37,528 nt of DNA from Candidatus Thorarchaeota archaeon (GTDB taxonomy: Archaea; Asgardarchaeota; Thorarchaeia; Thorarchaeales; Thorarchaeaceae): assembly GCA_004524595.1 (NCBI GenBank), contig SDOA01000029.1, positions 1 through 37,528 of the forward strand. The letters run 5' to 3'. Numbering within the stretch: the stretch's first letter is position 1; the number at the start of each line of letters is the position of its first letter. Below, in pieces: positions 33,709 through 37,528 of this stretch. Below the pieces are notes generated by a model that was not told the origin of the DNA, made no database searches, and was given only the letters and a program-made list of their open reading frames with translations. The translations under genes and the position numbers were made by a program.

Positions 33709-33723
33709 AAGAACTATGTTCTT
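33709..33723. terminator. Bidirectional hairpin between convergent genes
   Basis: AAGAAC-TAT-GTTCTT is a perfect six-pair stem lying 16 bases after the TrmB-MEDS stop and four bases before the end of the small winged-helix gene on the other strand. Its symmetry would serve both transcripts. Confidence 0.5.
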
Positions 33724-33727
33724 GTGT

Positions 33728-33973
33728 CTAATTTGGTAGGTATATCCATTGACGCATGTCCTCTAGACATGGATACCGCTTAATCAAGCTCTTTTTGAGA
33801 AGTTTCCGTAAAGCGTAACGAACTGTCCTTGGAGCAAAGGACACATTATCAATGAGTTGTTTAGGAGTCACACCATTCTTACCAGTTTCTCTTAAAACCG
33901 ATAATACTATCATCTGACTCTTCGTGAGACGATGCAATTTTGACTCATATTCAAGCTCCTTACTAACCATCAT
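33728..33973 (-). CDS. Small winged-helix regulator
   Basis: 81 residues, one winged-helix domain: LTKSQMIVLSVLRETGKNGV, then VTPKQLIDNVSFAPRTVRYA with a recognition helix, and LRKLLKKSLIKRYPCLEDMR leading to a final strand (QWIYLPN). The layout is MarR/ArsR-like without a ligand domain. It probably binds DNA as a dimer; the perfect inverted repeat at 34003-34016 in front of its gene is a likely operator, suggesting autoregulation. ATG 33973 is chosen because GGTGAT lies four bases upstream; the second ATG at 33970 is possible. Confidence 0.78.
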   Translation of the reverse strand: MMVSKELEYESKLHRLTKSQMIVLSVLRETGKNGVTPKQLIDNVSFAPRTVRYALRKLLKKSLIKRYPCLEDMRQWIYLPN

Positions 33974-34002
33974 TTGTATCACCTATAATATAGTTATTTA
34001 AT

Positions 34003-34016
34003 TCAAAGAACTTTGA
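34003..34016 (-). promoter_or_regulatory. Candidate operator of the small winged-helix gene
   Basis: TCAAAG-AA-CTTTGA is a perfect 6-2-6 inverted repeat about 30 bases before the start codon at 33973. It would overlap the transcription start expected from the TATA box at 34035-34042, a position where bound protein blocks archaeal initiation. Confidence 0.45.
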
Positions 34017-34034
34017 TATAAACCTGCGTTACTG

Positions 34035-34042
34035 TATTTATA
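34035..34042 (-). promoter_or_regulatory. TATA box of the small winged-helix gene
   Basis: Read on the minus strand the sequence is TATAAATA, flanked so that CTGTA and TACAG form an inverted repeat around it (34032-34045). A second TATA-like element, TTTATAT, lies at about 34015-34021. Either would drive the gene at 33728-33973. Confidence 0.5.
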
Positions 34043-34086
34043 CAGCTACAATAATAGTTGAACACAATACTCTGAATGATAAGTAA

Positions 34087-34638
34087 CTACCTTTTATTTT
34101 TCAGCCAGTCTAAAGTGTCAAGAGCTTCTTGTTCGTTCGAAAAGAACCCAAGTTCTTGATATACTGTGACAGCAAATTCTGCAAAAGCCTGTCCTCTAGC
34201 AGTAATTATGTTTCCCTCAATAACAACATCCTCATCCGTGATAATGCTATCACAAAACACTCGATGAGCATCTTCTGGTGCATATCCATGAGCAATCCGA
34301 AGTCCTTTGAGGAGTCCTGCATGTGCTAAGAACCCAGGACCACCACAGATGGCAGCAATAATGGTTCCACGCTGATGAATTATTTTGAGTAGATTGTGAA
34401 GGTCTCTATGTTCTTTATAGGGCTCAGGATCACCACCAGGAATAATAAGTAGGTCAATTTCATCAGGATTAACCTCATTCAAGGCTTTGTCAACAACTAT
34501 CTTCAGCTGCTCCTCACTCTTTTGGATACCTCTCTCAAATGAGAATGTTACAATCTCTGTTTTCTCTCTCAGGAATAACAGAAGTGGAGCAATCTCAAAA
34601 TCTGCGAATTTATCATATAGAAACACATAGCTCTTCAT
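34087..34638 (-). CDS. DJ-1/PfpI family protein
   Basis: 183 residues, the usual single-domain size. The nucleophile elbow AAICGGPGFLA carries Cys98, and the partner Glu is E15 in FADFEIAP, as in DJ-1 and PfpI. IIPGGDPEPY (65-74) is the typical oxyanion-side loop. Family members act as glyoxalases/deglycases, chaperones or proteases in stress response; no hexamer-specific His for PfpI protease activity can be singled out. ATG 34638 begins MKSYVFLYDKFADFE, the normal N-terminus. It is separated by 104 bases from the winged-helix gene downstream, which has its own promoter. Confidence 0.88.
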   Translation of the reverse strand: MKSYVFLYDKFADFEIAPLLLFLREKTEIVTFSFERGIQKSEEQLKIVVDKALNEVNPDEIDLLIIPGGDPEPYKEHRDLHNLLKIIHQRGTIIAAICGGPGFLAHAGLLKGLRIAHGYAPEDAHRVFCDSIITDEDVVIEGNIITARGQAFAEFAVTVYQELGFFSNEQEALDTLDWLKNKR

Positions 34639-34720
34639 TAGTATTCAAGCAAAAGAATTCTAGGACATAAATAAGAAGAACCATAGTAGCAACAGTTCAG
34701 ATATTACTGATGTTAGATAA

Positions 34721-35875
34721 CTAGATGAACTGCTCCATTAATCGATCTATTACTGTGTCAATATTCATCTCTGAAATATTTTGACTTATGGCAATTTCCT
34801 GAACTCTTTCTATTTTCCGTTGACTGTACATATCATCCAGACTTTGAAGGAGACCTATTCGTCTACCAAGTCTAAAGAGCAGTTTTTGTTGAGAGTCCAA
34901 ATTCAGGAATGCATTGATAATTCCAAGCATTCGTTCTTTGTAATCGGGTAGTTTCCCTTCAAGATCAGCGAAAAGATTTAGGATATGATCACTAAGGATT
35001 ATGCTTGAGATTCCATCTAATCTTTCAATGAATATTTTGAGTTCCTGAGCTATCTCAATATCATTCAGTTTTACAAAATTACCATGTTCTAATTCAAGAC
35101 AGAGCGGAGCACGGGAGGTGATAGCTAAGGGTCTGAGCCGAATAAAATCAGCATTGATTTGATTCAAAGCATCAGCAGTCTCAATAGCATGGATATTGGA
35201 GTGTTTCTTGCCACCAAGACCGGGCATGACATATTCAGATAGTTCAAATCCGATGCCTTTAATCATCTTTCCAGCTTGAATGTGCATTTCCTTTGTAGCG
35301 CCTTTCTTTACTAGTCGAAGCACCTCGTTAGACCCTGATTCCAGCCCTACATGAATTCTATCTAGACCAGCATCCTTCAGCTTGGTCAATCCTTCCTCAC
35401 CTACCTTTAGGATAGTACTGGAGCGAGAATATGAAGTGATACGTTCGATCCATGGAAATTGGTCAAGTAAATGCGTAAGGATCTTCTCTAGAACATCAGG
35501 ACCAACAACCAGCGAGTCTGCATCTTGGAGAAACACTGATTGCATCCCATCAGCAAACCACTTTAGAGCATAATCCCAAGCAGGCAATTCCTTTGGGTCA
35601 ATTTCATTTGTAAGAGTCCATAGTACTTCTCTTGAAAGCAATTTAGGTGAATCAAATGTTTCTCGGAGCTTTGCAACATGTTTACTTAACAGGTCGATAT
35701 CAGATATGACATCATCAATTGGTCTCATTGAGAATTCTTTATTCTTATAGACGGGACAGAAAGTACATCGATTCCATTGGCAATTACGCGTCACGCGTAT
35801 CAACAAACTCTTTGCCTCACTGGGCGGCCGAATTGGTCCGACTTCGAAGCCAAGGAATCTACTCACTGTTGACAC
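34721..35875 (-). CDS. Radical SAM protein
   Basis: 384 residues. The [4Fe-4S] cluster motif is C32, C37 and C40 in NCQWNRCTFCPVYK, a CX4CX2C spacing instead of the commoner CX3CX2C. The TIM-barrel core shows AGLDRIHVGLESGSNEVLRL, a segment ending GFELSEYVMPGLGGK, and strand FIRLRPLAITSRAPL. The C-terminal 100 residues are helical (LDSQQKLLFRLGRRIGLLQS). It resembles the Elp3/HemN/NifB-like group of uncharacterised archaeal and bacterial radical SAM proteins; substrate unknown. The start is GTG 35875 or GTG 35866. Divergent from the PRC-barrel gene across 168 bases. Confidence 0.85.
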   Translation of the reverse strand: MSTVSRFLGFEVGPIRPPSEAKSLLIRVTRNCQWNRCTFCPVYKNKEFSMRPIDDVISDIDLLSKHVAKLRETFDSPKLLSREVLWTLTNEIDPKELPAWDYALKWFADGMQSVFLQDADSLVVGPDVLEKILTHLLDQFPWIERITSYSRSSTILKVGEEGLTKLKDAGLDRIHVGLESGSNEVLRLVKKGATKEMHIQAGKMIKGIGFELSEYVMPGLGGKKHSNIHAIETADALNQINADFIRLRPLAITSRAPLCLELEHGNFVKLNDIEIAQELKIFIERLDGISSIILSDHILNLFADLEGKLPDYKERMLGIINAFLNLDSQQKLLFRLGRRIGLLQSLDDMYSQRKIERVQEIAISQNISEMNIDTVIDRLMEQFI

Positions 35876-35986
35876 ATCTGATTTGTTTTCGTCTGGTTAT
35901 GTAATGTTAAGAAGTATACATATCTATTCCTGAATATCTTAAAATGCGGGTTTCTATAACAATGCCCGAGAGGCCAAATTTAGAAC

Positions 35987-36035
35987 AAAATCCCAGATAG
36001 AAGGGCTTAATTCATAGAAGAGCTGGGATTTTTAT
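35987..36035 (+). promoter_or_regulatory. Leader hairpin with T-tract directly before the PRC-barrel gene
   Basis: AAAATCCCAG (35987-35996) pairs with CTGGGATTTT (36023-36032) across a 26-base loop, and the T-run ends one base pair before the ribosome-binding site GAGG (36036-36039). In RNA this would act either as a terminator or as a structure controlling access to the ribosome-binding site. Confidence 0.5.
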
Positions 36036-36043
36036 GAGGATGA

Positions 36044-36709
36044 ATGTCAATGAAAGCTGAAAGATCCATTTGTTGTAAAGATCTCATGAAGACTGAAGTA
36101 CTCGATTCGAAAGGTAATAGCATTGGTAAGATTGGAGACCTTACTTTCAATTTTGATAAAGAACTGAAACTCTCTAAATTCATTCTTAGCGGTTCGCTAT
36201 GGGAAGAGTTGCTGGAGTCACTCCATGTAAAACCTGATAGAGACCCAGTGTTTGATGAATCAATTATTGATAGAATTGATGATCATGTTCACCTCGAAAC
36301 AACACTGGAACAACTTAAGACTACTCTCGATGACGATGCCATACCAGAACATGACATTAGATATTCCACCTTACAAAAGATGGATATCATCGATAGAGAT
36401 GGTCAGAAGATAGGGCATGCACTAGATATCGATTTCGACGTTGATGGAACAGCTTCAATGATTGTTGGTGGGGGATTCATTGAAGAAAAGCTTGAAGCGA
36501 TTGGATTCAAGGCAGATATCGATATCATTGTTCCGGGTCACACAATTTCGTCAATTACTAACGAAATATATCTTAACGTATCCAAAGACGATCTTGAAAC
36601 AACTATGGAAGATGCTGTGAAATCAGCAAAGTCGATTAGAGCAAAAGAAACAAGAGAAGTGACAAGACAAGTGACAAAGGTTCGGCTATTCACACAGAGA
36701 CCCTTTTAG
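36044..36709 (+). CDS. Double PRC-barrel domain protein
   Basis: 221 residues with two PRC-barrel-like halves. The first (about 8-85) has the typical VLDSKGNSIGKIGDLTFNFD and KLSKFILSGSLWEEL; the second (about 108-185) has IIDRDGQKIGHALDIDFDVD and ASMIVGGGFIEEKLEAIGF, ending in ISSITNEIYLNVS. PRC barrels occur in photosynthetic reaction centre H subunits and RimM-like RNA-processing proteins, and as free-standing small proteins in archaea, including Asgards where they have been linked to cell division (CdpB). There is no membrane span; a basic tail (KETREVTRQVTKVRLF) closes the protein. ATG 36044 or ATG 36050 are both possible. Confidence 0.82.
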   Translation: MSMKAERSICCKDLMKTEVLDSKGNSIGKIGDLTFNFDKELKLSKFILSGSLWEELLESLHVKPDRDPVFDESIIDRIDDHVHLETTLEQLKTTLDDDAIPEHDIRYSTLQKMDIIDRDGQKIGHALDIDFDVDGTASMIVGGGFIEEKLEAIGFKADIDIIVPGHTISSITNEIYLNVSKDDLETTMEDAVKSAKSIRAKETREVTRQVTKVRLFTQRPF

Positions 36710-36738
36710 ATACAAATTGAGCCATTCATAATTGGGAA

Positions 36739-37528
36739 GTGACGAGGTTGATACGTCGTAGGTACTGGGCAATTCTTATCCTGTTGATCGTCTTGACATT
36801 GTCATTATCTGCGAGTTGGTACACACGCAGAGCCTTTGGTGAGATTACAATAGAAAAGCAGGATATCTTGAGAAGTAATGGACGAGTTGTCAGTTTCAGA
36901 ACCTATACATCAGTAGTGAACACATATGGTCAACCTCGTCCTGCAGTCCTCACCATTCATGGAATATCGAGTTCTGGAGCAATGATGGACGCATTCAATA
37001 TAGAACTCGCACGAAGAAATTTCACCGTGGTCTCAGTAGACATCGCAGGTCATGGGAGGTCATCAGAACGATTTGGTTTTGATTCATTCTTTGAAGCTGT
37101 CCAGGATGCATATGATGCAGTTCGATATGTTCAGCTAAATGACCCGGATACAGACGATATGCTCTATGGTGTCCTAGGGCACTCTCTTGGTGCAGGAATG
37201 GCATTGCTCTTCAATAATGTCACAGTGAAACCCTTCTCGACAGTCATCATAGGAGGAGGAATTGGTAATCAATTTGGTGGGCTATCATTACCACTCAATG
37301 AATCAACTCCCTATAATCTGATGATTGCAGCTGGTTTCTATGATGAGCTTGTATCACCACATGCAGCATTAGATACTCTCAAGATTGCTACAGGATTAAA
37401 TAATCCATATCCTGAAGCAATTTATGGTAACTTCATGGATGGCACTGCAAGAAAGCTTGTCTTCAGCCCTACAAACCACCTTTTCGAGATGTCAGATTCA
37501 AAGATTGTAACGCAGTGTGTGGATTGGC
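36739..37528 (+). CDS. Membrane-anchored alpha/beta hydrolase (3' partial)
   Basis: At least 263 residues, still open at the window end. A signal anchor (YWAILILLIVLTLSLSASWY, residues 8-27) follows a basic N-terminus, so the enzyme domain probably faces outside. Hydrolase landmarks: LTIHGISSSGA with the oxyanion HG at 73-74, VDIAGHGRSS at 99-108, and the nucleophile elbow GHSLG at 146-150 with Ser148. The Asp and His of the triad would be further on; NHLFEMSD near the end may hold the catalytic His, as NH(L/F) often does, but this is unsure. It probably cleaves an ester or amide. The start is GTG 36739, 29 bases after the PRC-barrel stop. Confidence 0.82.
   Translation, partial: MTRLIRRRYWAILILLIVLTLSLSASWYTRRAFGEITIEKQDILRSNGRVVSFRTYTSVVNTYGQPRPAVLTIHGISSSGAMMDAFNIELARRNFTVVSVDIAGHGRSSERFGFDSFFEAVQDAYDAVRYVQLNDPDTDDMLYGVLGHSLGAGMALLFNNVTVKPFSTVIIGGGIGNQFGGLSLPLNESTPYNLMIAAGFYDELVSPHAALDTLKIATGLNNPYPEAIYGNFMDGTARKLVFSPTNHLFEMSDSKIVTQCVDW

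Noticed and set aside
1..37528. CRISPR arrays, insertion sequences or prophage genes
   Set aside because: No evenly spaced direct repeats, transposase, integrase or phage structural genes were found on either strand.

Overview
The window reads as an archaeal chromosome fragment, most likely from an Asgard archaeon and possibly Thorarchaeota-like. This is inferred from the protein repertoire, not from a marker gene. The supporting signs are an Arf-like GTPase with DLGGQ and NKQD motifs fused to a longin-like domain, two further longin-like proteins, giant Ig-like surface proteins, TrmB and MEDS domains, GGTGAT/GAGGTGA ribosome-binding sites, TATA-type promoters, frequent TTG/GTG starts and a moderate GC content. 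No rRNA, tRNA, CRISPR array, insertion sequence or integrase was seen. Coding density is high and no gene-free stretch reaches 300 bases.

Layout. Bases 1-561 are the 3' end of an exported or GATase-like protein. From 816 to 4742 (+) come an MFS transporter, a PHP phosphoesterase, a small membrane protein and two TPR proteins. A fumarylacetoacetase-family gene (4771-5682, -) precedes a plus-strand run: a small Cys-rich protein, then a tight leuB-leuC-leuD-like operon (6086-9027), then a large membrane protein of unknown function ending at a clear terminator (10869-10899).

From 10903 to 28729 almost everything is on the minus strand. In order of transcription: a pyruvate carboxylase B/oxaloacetate decarboxylase alpha-type subunit with its biotin carrier; a thiolase lacking the usual nucleophilic Cys; a longin-winged-helix protein translationally coupled to a 2384-residue surface protein with one C-terminal membrane span and a 288-residue acidic cytoplasmic tail; a hairpin; then a compact set of a longin-Arf-like GTPase, two small coiled-coil proteins, a long coiled-coil protein with a C-terminal winged helix, and a 113-residue protein. 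A DUF35 protein, an acyl-CoA dehydrogenase and a free-standing longin-like protein follow. The block 13188-25236 is the best candidate here for an undescribed system: a surface structure linked through an acidic tail to a GTPase/coiled-coil apparatus on the inner face of the membrane.

From 28992 to the end the strands alternate: class II DNA photolyase, DUF2085-like membrane protein, small membrane protein, Zn-ribbon protein, a TrmB-MEDS regulator, a small winged-helix regulator with an apparent operator, a DJ-1/PfpI protein, a radical SAM protein, a double PRC-barrel protein, and a membrane-anchored alpha/beta hydrolase cut by the window end. Three of the plus-strand genes here are preceded by terminator-like hairpins with T-tracts on their own strand.
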